A stretch of DNA of 64,000 nt. It comes from Sisyra terminalis (lineage: Eukaryota; Arthropoda; Insecta; Neuroptera; Sisyridae). Under the pieces are notes generated by a model. That model did not search any database, was not told the origin of the DNA, and saw nothing but the letters and a program-made list of their open reading frames with translations. Position numbers and translations under genes: made by a program. Location of the stretch: positions 1,116,001 through 1,180,000 of the forward strand of contig OY292280.1 in assembly GCA_958496175.1 (NCBI GenBank), written 5' to 3'. Below are positions 12,701 through 27,700 of this stretch, in pieces; the first letter of the stretch is position 1, and every line of letters starts with the position of its first letter.

Positions 12701-15700
12701 TTAGCTGGCATCATTCAACAAGGTAATACTTATTTGGGATTCAAGGCAAAGGGAAGACAAATCTGCGTACAAAGTAATTGGATCCAGTAAATCCTATAGG
12801 ATCCTTTATTATTATTGAAAACCAGTAAAAGGCGTACCGATATTCCCAACACAAACGAACTTAAAATTAGCAAATAAAATCAAGGAACAAATCCTCAGTA
12901 TGAAAATTCTCTAAAGGTACCGATAGTATAGGATTCTTGTCGAATATTTAAATTTGCAAAGGAAAGAAATTAGAATACTGATCGGCGATTACAGGATACA
13001 GGATACAGGAAGCCGTAATATTATCTTCAAATCATTAGGATATATACTAAGGCATTAAAGGCAATGGAAAGACAAACCTACTTACAAAAGTACATAGATC
13101 CAGAACCAACTAAAGATGTACTGAGATACCCAACAAAAATCAACTTCAAATAAGAAAATGAAATCCCGAAACAAATCCTTAGTTGGAAAATTCTCCAGAG
13201 GTACCTATAGTATAGGATTCTTGAATTTTTAAACTAGCAAAGGAATGAATTCAGAATACTGGTAAGCGGTTAACAGGATACTGTAAAATGATGAAATATC
13301 TTCAAATTATAAAGATATATACTGAATCAATTATACAGTAAATGCAGAGAGAAGGAAGAAACTGCCTTTCAGGTCATTTAGCTCCCTGGTGACTTAGTTA
13401 TCCAGGACGTGGACTGGGAAACATCCCTGAAAATCCAGTTGACTGCTTTGACTTAACTACTTCGACTTAGATTTAACTGAAACTAGAAAAAATGCAAGTC
13501 CTTCGAAAGACTATAGCGTAGTGAAGGAAAACTCATAAAAAAGGCTACCGGAAAACAAACAATGCAGGCAATTCTAAGACCAAAATCCCAATTAAAGGGT
13601 AAACTAAAGTATGCCTTCTTATTCTATGGATCCAGAATCGGCTATAGGAATCAAATAGCCGAATACTCTGAAAATGAGCAAATCAAATACTAGAACCTTA
13701 TCAAAAGACACGATGAGAAATTTTGAAAAATTATCCTGTAATTTATTCACCGGGAGCGAAGTCATGGTGGGTACAACTGAGTCGATCCCAGCGCTAATAG
13801 TGGTGAACTTTGAAAGAACATAATAAAAGGTTTCTGAACTTAGAAAGAAAGGATATCGAAAGGCTAGTAGCTCTATTACCAGGACACCAAATTGGAGAAA
13901 ACATCTCCAAGATATAGAAAAGTGCGACAGGACAGAGGAAATCACCTCCCACGTACTATTTGACTGCCCAGCTATGACTTATATATACAGTATAATCTCA
14001 CTAATCCGGCACCCTTCACCCACGCCTCCCTCGCGTTTTTTATTTTATTCATTACCTATAAATTTTTCACTATAATCCAATAATCCGAACATTCCAATAA
14101 TCCGGCACCCTCCGGTTTTTAATAGTGCCAGATTACTGAGATTACACTGAAGTTATAAGTTATAATGACTAAATATCGTTCATAATTCAATTGCAACTGA
14201 AGAAAAACTGGGACGCAATAGTCCTTGTAGGACGGAGCATAGAGGAACCTTTAGAAAAGGTCCCCAGAATAGAAGAAGAATCCCAATTAAACAAAATTAA
14301 TAAGCTGACAATATGTATGGAACAGGGCAGGGTTTAGTTAGTTTATCCAACAACCAAGGCTTCTCATTTCACTATTAAAACTCCCTACTACATCAGCGAC
14401 GGTTCCCGTCACAAAAACCTACCGCAAAACCTCTTTAAACAGTTCCATATCAAATAAAGTGATTATCCTAACCCTAACACCCAAGCTAAACGTCCCATTT
14501 AACTATGTATCCAAAGTCTTTCTAATTCCAAGAAAGTATTAGAATACCAGCTGTTTTTTCGCTCCCCATCTTTTATTTTTTAAATAATTTGGAACAGAGT
14601 AACTCTGGAAATATACACTCTTGTTTCTTATTCCTGTAATCAGCAAGAAGCTTATAATACAGGAGTGTAATACTGATAAACATTTATATAATAATCTGAA
14701 CAGAAATTCACAAAGTGGAGGACTGATCACTCGTTCGAAAATTCCCGGTTATAAAGAGGATATCCCGATCGAGTTCCCACATTAAATCGGGGTATCTCCT
14801 TTATAACCGGGAATTTTCGAACGAGTGATCAGTCCTCCACTTTGTGAAACGCAATCGTTGAAGAAATGAACAAAAGTTTGAAGTTTTATTGAACAATTAG
14901 GTGTCACTTATTTCCTGGAAGGGTGTCAAAGTGGGATTTTCAGTGCTTCATAGTTCTAGCAGTCGGGCTTCTTAAAGGAGTTGAAATAAAAAAAATCTTT
15001 TTCGAATACAAGTATAAGTTTGGTGGGTATTCCTGGAAAAATCGGGAATGCTTCAATTTGTAACATTTTCGCTTAAGCCTAAAACGGTGCCTGAAGTATA
15101 TAATTTGCCTGAAAAAAGTTGCTAAAACAGAGGAAATGCTAATTCGGTTTAAATTTTGGGATTAAGGCATCGGAGTACCTAATATATGTGGATTGGTACG
15201 GAAGTATAAGCTTGTGTCAGGAACGTCGAAATTTGAGAACTGTTTCGAATTGTTTAGATATTATTCCTGTACGTATTGTTCACTCGAATGCAATTTCTAC
15301 GTAAACTTTGACATAGAAATGAAGAAGCGACGGTTATTTTCAAATATTTATTTATATTGTAATAAGTAAAATTAAATTTTTGGCTCAGGTCTATTTTAGC
15401 ACACCCTCAATTTAGCAACGTTGCATTTTCGACTTTGTTTTTAATTTGATTCACGATTTTTTTGATGATTTAATTCTAATGTGGTATAATTCTCTTTGTG
15501 GCTAAATTTTTATTATGGACCGATTTAATCGCGAATTAAATTAAAAACAAAGTCGAAAATGCAACGTTGCCAGATTGTGGGTGTGCTAAAATGGACCTGA
15601 GGCGAAAATTTAATTTTACATATTACAATATAAATAAATATTTGAAAAGAACCGTCGCTTCTTCATTTCTGACATATGTCAAAGTTTACGTACAAATTGC

Positions 15701-18700
15701 ATTCGAGTGAACAATACGGGAAGGAATAATTACGAAACCATTGGAAACAGTTCTCTTCAGTTCTGAAAATTTCGAGGTTCCTGATCCAAGCTTATACCGG
15801 TTTGATTTTTGTTTTCTTTGAGTATGCGCAGAAGCGCGAAATTATTAAAGCTTCTTCAGGATTACCCGATTGAGTTCGGGGTGCAGGGCAATTCATTTTT
15901 TGGCTTAACACAACTTGCTAGGAATAATTGGCACAAATGTTGGAATTTTTTTTTTAAATAATTATCAGGATGTTATGTGGTGGCAGAAAATAAGTGTAGA
16001 AATCTTATTGAATTCGAGTTGAATGGAAGAGCTGGTGGGATGAAGATGCAGGGCGATTAGATCGAATTTAATGGGTTTTTTGATTAATTTTTTCAAAATG
16101 GATGGAAAAAACATGGACGGATTTCCGTTAGTCATTGTTTTATAATTATATGTAATTAATTATGTAATCAACTAATTAATTCTGATCAATAATTGTGTTT
16201 AAACTTGAAAATTTTAAGGCCGAAGATTAAAAATGATTTTTTTGAGCAATGTTGAAAATCAATCTTTTTTTCTCCATTTTTAATGTTATAGTAATTTCGT
16301 TGCATCATATTGTTAAGGTTAGAGTAATTATTGTGAATTTGCCGCGACATTGTTGTGTCACGAATGTGTGGCGGAAAGCACGCGACGTTTTCGGTGGAAA
16401 AAAAAATCGACTTTTTGTGGTCTGATAGACCGACCCGTAAGTTTCTGGGCTCTGGGAACCAGTGTGCGGCCCTGCTTTTCAGCCAGAACGTTTTTCTTCT
16501 GTTTTAATAAGCGAATGCCAGTTTAATGATTTATGACGAATGAAAACAATGGCGACAAGTGTCCTCCATTTGTAACCGACATTTTGGACGAGATGAGATG
16601 GGACGGGACGACAACGGGGGGTACGGGAGGCGATCTGTTTGAACAATCATAAAAAAAAATAAAATCGTCACGGACGACTGTTGTGTAACACCAACGTGCA
16701 ACCATATAATTTATTTGGACATCTCGTCCACCTTTCTACAAAAATTGCCCCCCAAAAATCCCGACAATTCCCCCAAAATAACGACCACCCCAAATCCCCA
16801 ACTTCAGCGCCGCGAAACTCAACTATACCCAACACCACCCCACCCGCCTAACTCGCCTCAACTCAAAAATCGAGGAAAACTCTTAAAATTAGCTCAAACT
16901 AATTTTTTACACAAATATTGACTAAAGTGGAACAAACTTCCTCAACACACATATGGAGAACGTATGAGCCAAACAAAGATGGCATCGAATATAAGATTAG
17001 TTCAGATTCAATTATTTGCTTGAAGGTTAAAATTATTGAATTTATGAGATTATAACTATGTATTATCAATGTTAAGAAACGGCACGTTTTTAAATAATTT
17101 ATGGAAAAAACGTTGAGGAAAAATTGCGTTAAATACATACCTACACACATAAATCGGCCATAAAAACTTCCAAACCATAATTTCTCAATTTTCCTGATCC
17201 AATACTCTTTTCGAATCGAACTTACGGGAAAATCAATATTTATTTCCAATTATTTCCTTTCAATTAAACATTTGCATTTTCAAAAATCGTTTCAAAATCC
17301 CACCAGATAGCAAGGAAATGAACCTCGCACAAATCAAACAATTTTGTTTCACCCAAAAATCTTTTCTGGATATTTTCTACCACCTTAATTATACGAAATG
17401 GATCTAGCAATCCTCTAAATAACTATCGCTTTGAGATTCATAATAAATTTTAGCCTGGCCGATTAAAAGATATTGGAATACAAATAAATTGACACATTAA
17501 AATGGTTTCATTGTTATCGTTGCAATGCCATCTGCCGAATTGTAACATAAGCGCCAAAGCTGCAAAAGCTCATTTTATTTACCAACTTTCCAAACCATTT
17601 AGTTTTTGTTTTAGAGTTATAATTTTTTTGATCGAACTTTAATATTTTCTGTCATATTTTCATCCCTATTAACCCAAAATTATTAAATATAAACCATTTT
17701 TATTTTAAAGAATATCCCAATTATTTCTATTAAAACTAAGATACCACAGATTTATTCATAATTTTTCATGCTATTATTTTATATGGCTTTATAAAATTTT
17801 ATAAATATTTCTTAAATTTATATTTTGATATTCAACATATTTTATAAATATGCTTAATATTTCATTTAAAGTTTCACCAAAAATTGACAGTTTTGGTATC
17901 AGATATCTCCAAAACGGTAAGTTTTAAAAATTGGAAATTAAGATCAATGACAGCTCGCCTTTAAATCCAATAGGAGAATATAATTTTACTAAGTTTTTTG
18001 TCTAGTTAACAAAATACAAGCATAGGAAATAACGGGAAAATTATAATCAATATTTATAGAGATTAATCGATATTTAATGACTAAATAAGTACAAAAATTG
18101 TATTAGCAACAAAGTGATTTCTTTCCTTTTTACAGGGATGTACCCCCTAGCATGTAATTTCAAATTTTTGGCAAAAATTGGCAAAGGAATATCTTTACAT
18201 TTACATATTAAAACCAAGGATCTAACAATGGTTATAAAACACATCGATACTGGAATATCGATATTTTTAAAAGTCAAACATCGATGTTAAGAACATTGAA
18301 GTATATGAACAATTGTTTTCGATGGTTTTTATAAAAATATATAAAAAATACATCTTTAACAATAAAATACCATAATATTGTGAACCCCGTCAGTTTGTAA
18401 TCGTCGTTATATTTTAAGTTATATTTAATCGTCGTTTATAAAACGTCGTTAGATTACAATCTACACTACAATTTAGGGATGCAACATTACTCTTAAAAAC
18501 ATCGATATTTCTAAAAATGAAACATTAATGTTGAAAAAATCGTAGTTTATGAACGATTTATCAATTTTTTTACCACCAATTAAATATATTTATAAGAAAT
18601 ATTACTTAAATAACAATATACGATACCGTAAAATTGTAAACTCCATCAATTTATAATCTAATACCGTTGGATTATAGCCTAACCTAGCCAACCGTTTGTT

Positions 18701-21700
18701 TAAAATCTAACGCGTTATATTATAAACTAACGTAAAAATGTAGCCTCAAAAAAAAGAAGTATAAAACGTAACGTTGCCAGATATAACTATTCTAAAAAGG
18801 ACTAGAGCCATTTAAATATTTCTAAATTAACTTGATGGTTAAGTGCTAACCAAAGATTAAGAAAAAACGACTGTTTTAATAATCCTTAGGGAATAGGTAA
18901 CCATATACAAGTTATGTATCGTTTATGTTCACATAATATTACTTTTTATTATAGAACTAGTTATACCTTCAAGGTTTATAAATTACACAGGTTGTCTCAT
19001 TAGAAAACAAAATGACGTCATACGAAGAATTTTGAAATTTGAATCAGTCTGAAGATATGCACGAATTTCTTCTGAATACGTCATGTAGCGCATGAGACCA
19101 CCTGTGTATTTTATAAACCTTGCTATACCCTACGCACGTTGCTATGCCACCAACTGTAGACCAAATTTTGACCATAATTTTGACGACCAAAATTGGTCCT
19201 ACCAAATCAAAAACCTTCGTGAGCTCATGTGCAACAACTTTACTTAAGATCATCATATGATAAAATGCATAGTTTACGAATCATTAAAGGACATACAGAC
19301 ATTCATTTTTATATTATAGAATATAATTCCATAGCTGAAAAGTACGTATTCATTTTAATGGAGTTATGAAATATACCTATCAACTGATAACGTGGTGATC
19401 ATTCGATAACCTCAATATTCCAACCAAAAATGACAAAAACTTTTAAAGCAGTATTACCAACCAAATACTTGTAAAAAAGTGGCTAATTGTTCTTGTGATA
19501 GTTAACCTAACTTTTCGGTTAACTACATATTGTGAAAATGAACCTAAAAGGTGAAAGTTTATAAATTACATAGGTTGCCTAGTTAGAAAGAAAAATGACG
19601 TCATTCGAAGTATATAGAAATGTGAATTAGTCGGTATTGAATAAATATAAGTAGGACTTTGATATATTGTTACCAATGCTTTCAGGAGTTAGGAATTTGA
19701 ATTCCTTCTGGATACGCCATTGGAGCGCTTTGAGGCCTATGAGGCCACCCGTGTATTTTATAAACCATGCAAAAAGGTAACCTCGGTAACCTATTGTCTA
19801 GCTAAGTTACAAGGGTGAAAATATTGACAATTATTCACAAGTTGACGAAAAAAAATCATAATTTTTTTTCCGTAAAACCTTCAAAAAATATTCTCAAATT
19901 TAATCTTATCAAATAATAAATACAACAAATAATTGGTAAAATATTAAACCAAAATCTATGTACGTGATTTTGTTCAAACTGTACGCATTTCGATCAAATT
20001 TTAAGGAAATTTCGGGCTACAATCAGTGGAAATTTAATCGATTTTTTGTTTTGAAACTACAAAAGTATCAGATTTACGCATTAAAAGCAAAACCAAATCC
20101 GATAAGAAATCAATGAAATTGGAAACCAATTCGCCGCAACTAAATACAGATGTTTCATGTTTCGGCCTTAAAAATTTCCATTAGGAAACATTTTCGTTGG
20201 AAAAATTGCATATTCTTGCCAGTAGTATCTACTTGACAGACATCAATCGAATTTTCACAATAATTTTTTCCATAAAAAAAATACCAATATATCTAATCAC
20301 TGCCATAACTTGCTGTTGTCTTATCAAATATTTGAGGTTATCTAATTAGAAATTAAAAAAGAAACAAACTAATTATGATTATGCTATAATTTTAATGATA
20401 AAAAATTGCCACAGAGGGGTCTAAATTTTCTGACTAAGCAATTTTACGTCAAAACTTAAAAAAAAACTACGATTAATTAATACTTCTCAAAAAGATATAC
20501 TATCGACTTTGTTTCAAAGATTAAATCAATTAAATTTGTTAAAACTACGCATTTTTTGACAAAAATATGTAACAAACTTTTACATTAGTACAACATTATT
20601 ACCGAAATAAATTTCCTAAACTTTTCATTATGGTTTCGGCCGAAAATCTGCCGAAACTACAAAGCATTCGTGTGGCTCTCGAAAACGATCGGTATAGCGG
20701 AAACTACTAAAGTAGCCAAAACTACAATATCCTAGTCAACAACAATTTACTTGGTAGCCGAATAAAATTGACTTCTGCCACACGAACACTAACAAGTTTC
20801 GGCCGAATTTTCAGCCGAAACCTAAAGCAAAAGAGTGGAATTTTCAATACATTTAAGAAATAAAATTTAAGTTAATTAAGAAATCCTGATGATACCAAAG
20901 TAAAAGTTTAGTTAGTCAAAACTAAATTCGTTGAAAAAAGTTTGTTTAGTTTTGAGAGGAAAATTATTGCGAACAGGTTAATCAATTTCTTGTAGAAAAC
21001 ATTAACCAAAAAACCGACTTCAATAATTGATGACTATAGGCCAAGGATTCCCAAAGCATTCCAATGACTTATAACGGGAAACTGAATTTCTATAGTCAAA
21101 AATATTTTTGTTTAACATTAAAAACAGTATGTATAGCTAACTGGTAGCCGAGTGGTCGAGGTGGCCTCTCCAAAACTGGTAGGTATTGGGTTCGAATCTC
21201 GGATCGAGCAAATTGTCGATATTCTCGAATACAGATTTTTCTCGAACCCTAGAGTCACTAAAGATCATAGTAGTTATAAAACGACGGGACGTAACAAATA
21301 AAAAAGTATGTATATATAAATATACTGTGCCTAGGCGTCAAAAGCAAATACAAAAAATCTATTGATTATTTGGTAATATAATACTGACACTAGAGCCCTC
21401 TACACTGTGTCCTTACGACTTTGCAATAAAACGGTCATTCTTTTGTTCTTTATACTTTATGATCGCTATGTACAATAAAGCCAACAGTAGGGATTTGAAA
21501 AGATGGACCTAGAACCGGATATAGGTTGCCGTACAAAAATAATAAAATAAAATTAGTGGAAATTTTCGGTATTCTCGTAGATTAGAACCATTATGTTTCA
21601 ATTTATTCGCGAATTAACGTAAAAACAAAATGAAAAATGAAAAATGCGACGTTATCAAATATTGACGTCCCTAAAAAGGATATGAGCCGATTTTATTGTA

Positions 21701-24700
21701 TTTGCATGGTGGATAAATATAAAAAAGTAACCATTATAATTGTAAAATAAATTATTACGATGATTAGTAAATGATTTATAATTTATCTCATTATTTGTAG
21801 CCCACATTATAGCTATTTTCAAGATTTGAGAATATAAAAAACCGATGTTATGAAGAGCTCTACTTTACCGACTAAAAACAAAATAGAAAATGCAACGTTA
21901 CCAGACATTAACGTCCCTTAATTGGACAAGAGAAGATTTTATTGTATTTGTTGTAGATTTAGAATGAATTTTCCCGAATAAATTGAGCCAAAATGGGAAT
22001 ATCGGGGAATACCTCGGGAATACAAAATATTCAATTGTTGTAACGAAGGAACTTTTGAGTAAACATAACAATAGACTTCTAAGCTTGCTAATTACTTCTG
22101 AACTTCTAGACCTGCTAATAGTACACCGTAATTTGAGAAAGTATCCCCACATTATGGGGATAAAGAGGGAGTTGAGTGTATGTAGGAAATATGGGGATAT
22201 GAAGGAAATTGACTACCATGCTTTTTTGGCTGATGGCCGCCGTAGGATTCGGAAGAACGCTGAGAAAATCGCAAGGGTAGTTCCTAGAAATCGGAAGAAA
22301 ACAATAATGGGGATAATCTCTGGATAAGATTCGTAGGAAATGAGCGATTGATCAAAGATGTTCGTTGATAGTTCCGAGTTTCTCAAAAAAATGTTACTGT
22401 TAAACATGTTAATTGTACTTATTGGTCAATAATTTCATATGCATACACATCATTTAGAATATCATACGAGTATTGAATATGTAAATGATCTCGGCATATA
22501 GATATACTACAGATATGCGTATATACGTAGCCACATCTTTCAAGGTTTATTTTTAAAATATTTTCAAAATTGGCCTACTTTTCAGGGGTTAGTTCGGACT
22601 CATAAAATCAATTTGAAATAATTTAAGAAGTGAAAGTTAACACGACTTCTTATAAATACTTATGTATACATTCTACATTACATATGTACCCACTATATAT
22701 CTATATTAACAGATTGTAATTTTCCTGTCATTATTATTTATTTGAGTTAAATTTTAAAAATTAAAAAAAAAATGTGTACTTGTTTTTTATGAGTTCGTGG
22801 CATATGGGCATGCGTAACTAGTTCTTTTTTTTTTTTTGATCGAACCGATAACAATCGATAAGTGATTATTGCTTACCGATTTAATTTATTATTTATAATA
22901 TATATATGTATATATAATAAAAAAGTCTTGCAACAAATCTAGGCCATGACAAAACTAAGATGAAATAATCAATAATTTGATTGATTAATTTTTTAGAAAA
23001 TACGTTAAGATTTGAATTTGGCGCGGATTGATTGATTTGTTTGTTGTTTTTTTTTTTAAAGTTTATGCTAATTTTTGGATTAAAAATGGAACGGTTGCGC
23101 CCTCTAATTTGTTATTCAAATGTTGTTATTAATTCGAAAAACAAATGAATATTATATAATGAACCAACGTCATAGGAGAACGGGTGGAGTACTAATTTTT
23201 GTAATTTTTTTTTTTTGATAATTTTAATTTTTGGATTATCCAATGTCATTGTTGATTTTGGATTTTGTTTGCCAAAGAAATCACTGGATCACCGCTAAAC
23301 AATAGTGCAAACAATGTTGGAAATTCGAGATGAAAATTAGTTGAAAAGAAAATACCTCCGTCGTCGAATTAATTGACTGGCAGCCGGCATTTTTGGAGGA
23401 AATTTCGCCGAAAATCCAAATTACGTGCACATAGTTTTCACTGCAATTGGGCTAAGCTTTTCCGCTCGAAAATTTGGGGCCAAAGCAATTTGGCCGGAAA
23501 ATTTTTGGAAAATTTGCCGCAATTTCAAATCCACCAAAACGCCACTAAAACACACACATTCCACGCACGGCTCTGATTGGCCCAATTATCATCAAGTTGC
23601 ACACGCTCGCACAAATCACGCACGCATTAGCATAAACGCGGCAAATTCAAAAATCGTATCCGAAACGCAACAATACAAGTGTGCAAGCCATCTGTTTGCC
23701 ATTACGTGCACTTTAGTCGGTTCGTAAGTATCTGTCTGCCACTGTTGATATACTCGCTTATTAAATGATACATGAATTCAAAAAGTCTCCCCCTCCCCCG
23801 TCCCAAACCCCTCTAGCCTCTGCCGCACCCGCTTAAACCCTCACCTCAACCGATAACACTTTAATTGTAATAATATTTATTTACCTTTTTCAAGAGATTT
23901 TTTTCCTTTTTCTTAACGAAAATAATATAATCTGAACAGACCGTTTCGTCCGACCCCTGACGAAAAAAAACGAATTTTCCAATACGGCAAAAAACAGTTG
24001 AAACGAAATAACAAAAGCATATCTCGCAAACATTCAAATAACCTCAAACAACAAACGGTCGTTTATGTGTATTTTCATCGTGGAAATTACAAAATTCAAA
24101 CAAGAGGAGCGTCCAACATGTCCATAAACGGGGGGCACGATACGTCCGAAATGGGCAGAAAATACTTGCGAATTTTCAACACAAAAAAAAAAAAAAAAAA
24201 CGATCAATATACAAGAAAAAAAATGATCAACCTAAACAGTGAGAAATTTTAACGGGGCCGTAAGAGAAAGGGATATTTTCGCCTTATTTAATTAATATAA
24301 ATAAAAAAAATCGCTCAATTAAATGCCTCGTAACAGTGGGGGGAGGGGGCGCCGGGGGCGACCGCTTTTATGACCCACACAAAATAATAATAAAATAAAA
24401 TCGCTTTTAATGTATCACATTTTGATAGAAACGATAATTACAAAACTTGAACTATAAAAAAATGGTAAGTCGAGAAAATCTCAATAAATTTACCCAATTC
24501 AACAGAAATTATTTTATGGTTGCCACTTCTGCGCAACTGCAAGCCAAGATATTCATTGAAATAATAAAAGAAAATAGAGCCGTACTCTAGAAAGAGAAAC
24601 ATACTGTTGAGACAACAAATGCTTTTTTCTTTTTTCTTTTTTGTCAAAGTTGATGTACCTAATATTTAAAACTATATATATTATTCTCTACATATATTAT

Positions 24701-27700
24701 ACATAAATATACAATACATTATATACAATTCAATACATAAAAGATTATTATTGTAGAGTTTCAGATCCTCGATGATGATAAATTGGTAAAAATATTCAGA
24801 GGACTAGGATCAAATAATAATCAGTAATAAACAGTTTTGACTGACTATTATTTGATCCTAGTCCTCTGAATATTTTTACCAATAAAAGATTATGCTCTAT
24901 TCACGGTCATCCTCTCCCTTTCACACGTTTTTCATGTGAATAATTCCGATAAAATGAAATAGATTCACCTCCACCAATAAAACATCGTTAGCATAGGGAT
25001 GCAAACGATACATCAATATTTTCATACATCGATATATCGTTCATAAACATCGATACTGAAAACCGGACCATCGATGATGCATCGTTCATCATGAGCGATG
25101 TTTTCTGAACGATATTTTGTCAGATACCTCTCTCAATCACAAGCGTAGATTTGTAAGCTCCGTCAGTTTAACGCGTTAGATTATAAACTAACGATAGGTT
25201 AGACTAGGTTAGATTGTAATCTAACAACGTTTTTTAAACGACGATTAAATATAACGACGATTACAAACTGACGGGGTTGATAATTTTCCAGTATTTTATT
25301 ATTAAAGGTATATTTTTTATATATTTTTTAAATGGTGATAAGAAACATCGAAAAAAAAACGATTTATCGTTCATAAAGTTCGATGTTTTTATTAGTAATA
25401 TTGCATCCCTATACCTGACCACATTTTCTTACACCCTTGCGTTTGCGACTGCAATGGATATTGAGCGGGTTGCATATGTTGATCTACTCTTACAAACGAT
25501 TCTTTGCGAAAATCGATTTTTTTTTTTACTTAAGAATATTTTCACAATTATCACGACATTTATCCAGTGATATTATTATGAAAGACCCAAAAATCGTTGT
25601 CCTTACTTCCAAAGAATATAAATTTCATGCAACCGATTTTTTTTTATTCACTTGCATATATTCATCACAGTAGTAAGACTAATTAGATCTTATACGACTG
25701 GAACGCCTAATGAGGTGCAAGAGTTTAAAGCTTAACCACTACTCTAGTAAATAGATCACATTAGATAATATGTCATTTACATAAATAGTAGTGATTACCA
25801 TAATTACACTTAATATCATTAGAAAAACGATTGTTTAAAAAATAAATCAAATTGGTTTAGAGGTTTCTTTAAAAAAAAAACAATTTGACGTAATTGGTTC
25901 CACGTATTCATGGATTTAAAGGATCAAAGGGTTACACTAAAAGGTAGCAGTATTACCCTTCCAAATTTTTTTTTTTTTTTTTGTAACTTTTTCTCACCCT
26001 TTAATCAATAAAAATCAATTTTAGTACTCTCGTATAGTATTAAAAACTTTTTATGCTTGTCTTGAATTCTATTTTGTCCAGTTATGGCAAGTGTATGACA
26101 AAACAGATCATTCTTGTAGTTGACTTTCATTCGCATGTGTTTCCCTAGCATTTGTGAACTTCGCAAACTTGCGTAATTCAAATTATGATTTATCATGTTC
26201 TGTTTTGTCCAATCATTAGTACCATATTTTTTTGGTACTATACTCGTGGTTCACAGTCAGCATTGTCGCTTGAAGCGAAAAATATGAATAGAAGCATTTT
26301 TTTACTTTGATATCTTTGAAAAATAAAGAATCGAGAAAAACATATTCGTGAGTTAGTATGACCCACGAATCATAGGTTCGTCACCTTTGATCTACATTTA
26401 AACAATAATTACTCATAGCCAGTATGAATATTTTCAATCGTTTTATATTACAGTAACTTATGTCTTCAGCGACTCCAAGGAAACAGAGAAATATTTAAAA
26501 TTTGCTCGTTACAGGAATTGATTTCTGTAATCTTATCAGTTTTTGTAGAGGCCATCTTGATCACTCGTCCACCAGTTGGCTGATCAAATATTGTCGTTAT
26601 TCTTAGAATAATATAATTATTAATCTTTGTTTACTTAGATTAGCCCTCCGCGGGGGGCAAATTCTGAATCCGTGTCTGGTGCATAGCCGTAGGGAGTCAT
26701 TGGATTTTTGGTGGAAACAGTTGGCCTTTCAACATGGAAGTATAAGCATTATAATCATTGTAGTGACAAGAAAAGCTAATTGGTCACATTCTGAAGAGAA
26801 AATTATTTTTACGGATTGTTGCAGAAGGATAACGGAAGGCTGCAACCGTAAAGTAAGTATAGAGATAAAGCATGAGAGAACTTCACAAGGAATATACAAG
26901 GACGTAGGGGGGGAACAGTTTTCCACGCGGAAAACTTTCCTTCAGGCAGAAAAACTTTCCTTCGAGAAATATAGGATTTCCGGATTCATGAATGATTTCC
27001 GGCCGGAAGAAATGGCGTTCTGTGAGCTCTTCTGGATTGTCTAGTATATAAGTCTGGATCATTGAAATTTCGAACATTTTTCTCAACTTTTACAAATAAA
27101 AACAGGAATCCCAGAATTACCTGGACAACCTTTGCAGAGTATTTGGGTGAAGTAGTGTTGGAGGATTGTGTATGAATTGGGAAATGAGAACTGAAAAAGG
27201 ATTTTATTTGAAAGTTGGTTGTATGTTTTTGTATTAGATTGGTATAATTTACGAATTGTCAACTGTTGAATGTTAGAAAGAAGAAGAGATGGTAGATGTA
27301 TCTTTCTACGCGTGGATATATCTTGTATCCTTCTTTTGTTTTTTTAATAATCAAGAGTTAAGACCCGTTAAAGTATACAAGTGTGAGTTGGAGTTCTTAG
27401 AATCGAGAGGGAGAGTGTTTGGTATGGGTAGGGGCTAAGTGGAACAAGAGCAGTAATTTCGGTTAAAAAATATATCAAGCGCGGTTTTTACGGTTTGTTT
27501 AAGATCACTGATTGGGAAAAAAGTAAGAATCGATCTGCTTGGATAAGATCCAATTGATGAAGCATGCAAAAATTCAAGCAAGCATTAAAATGAGAAAAAT
27601 TTCCACAGAGCGACAGGATAGAACCAGATTGATCCAGATTAGAGCCAAATCGTTAACTCACCACTCGGTTGGGGGCACCGATTTCGACTTGAGTTCATAA

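Larger units (their letters stand above)
10794..27661. other. Mitf intron 1 (16.9 kb)
   Basis: No coding exon is needed here, since exons 1 and 2 join in phase. Repeats are listed separately. Stretches with nothing recognised: 10860-11900, 16300-16950, 16951-18200, 19770-20630, 22330-23200 and 26400-27660. Two stretches look less repetitive and more CpG-containing than the rest (16340-16700 and 23240-24400) and are candidates for regulatory DNA. Confidence 0.6.

Noticed and set aside
18999..19030. TGACGTCA palindrome as a CREB-type regulatory site
   Set aside because: It belongs to the interior of a miniature element present in three copies, so its presence is explained by the repeat.
21138..21215. 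tRNA gene with Leu/Ser-like A and B boxes
   Set aside because: The same sequence with the same non-tRNA body and A-rich tail is found at other loci, and the acceptor-stem ends do not pair well; a SINE explains it better.
21983..22327. Plus-strand 114-aa reading frame
   Set aside because: No recognisable domain, no splice context, and surrounded by decayed repeat fragments.
23373..23727. Overlapping plus-strand reading frames of 67 and 100 aa
   Set aside because: Low-complexity composition and no homology I recognise. Kept only as a possible noncoding or regulatory stretch.
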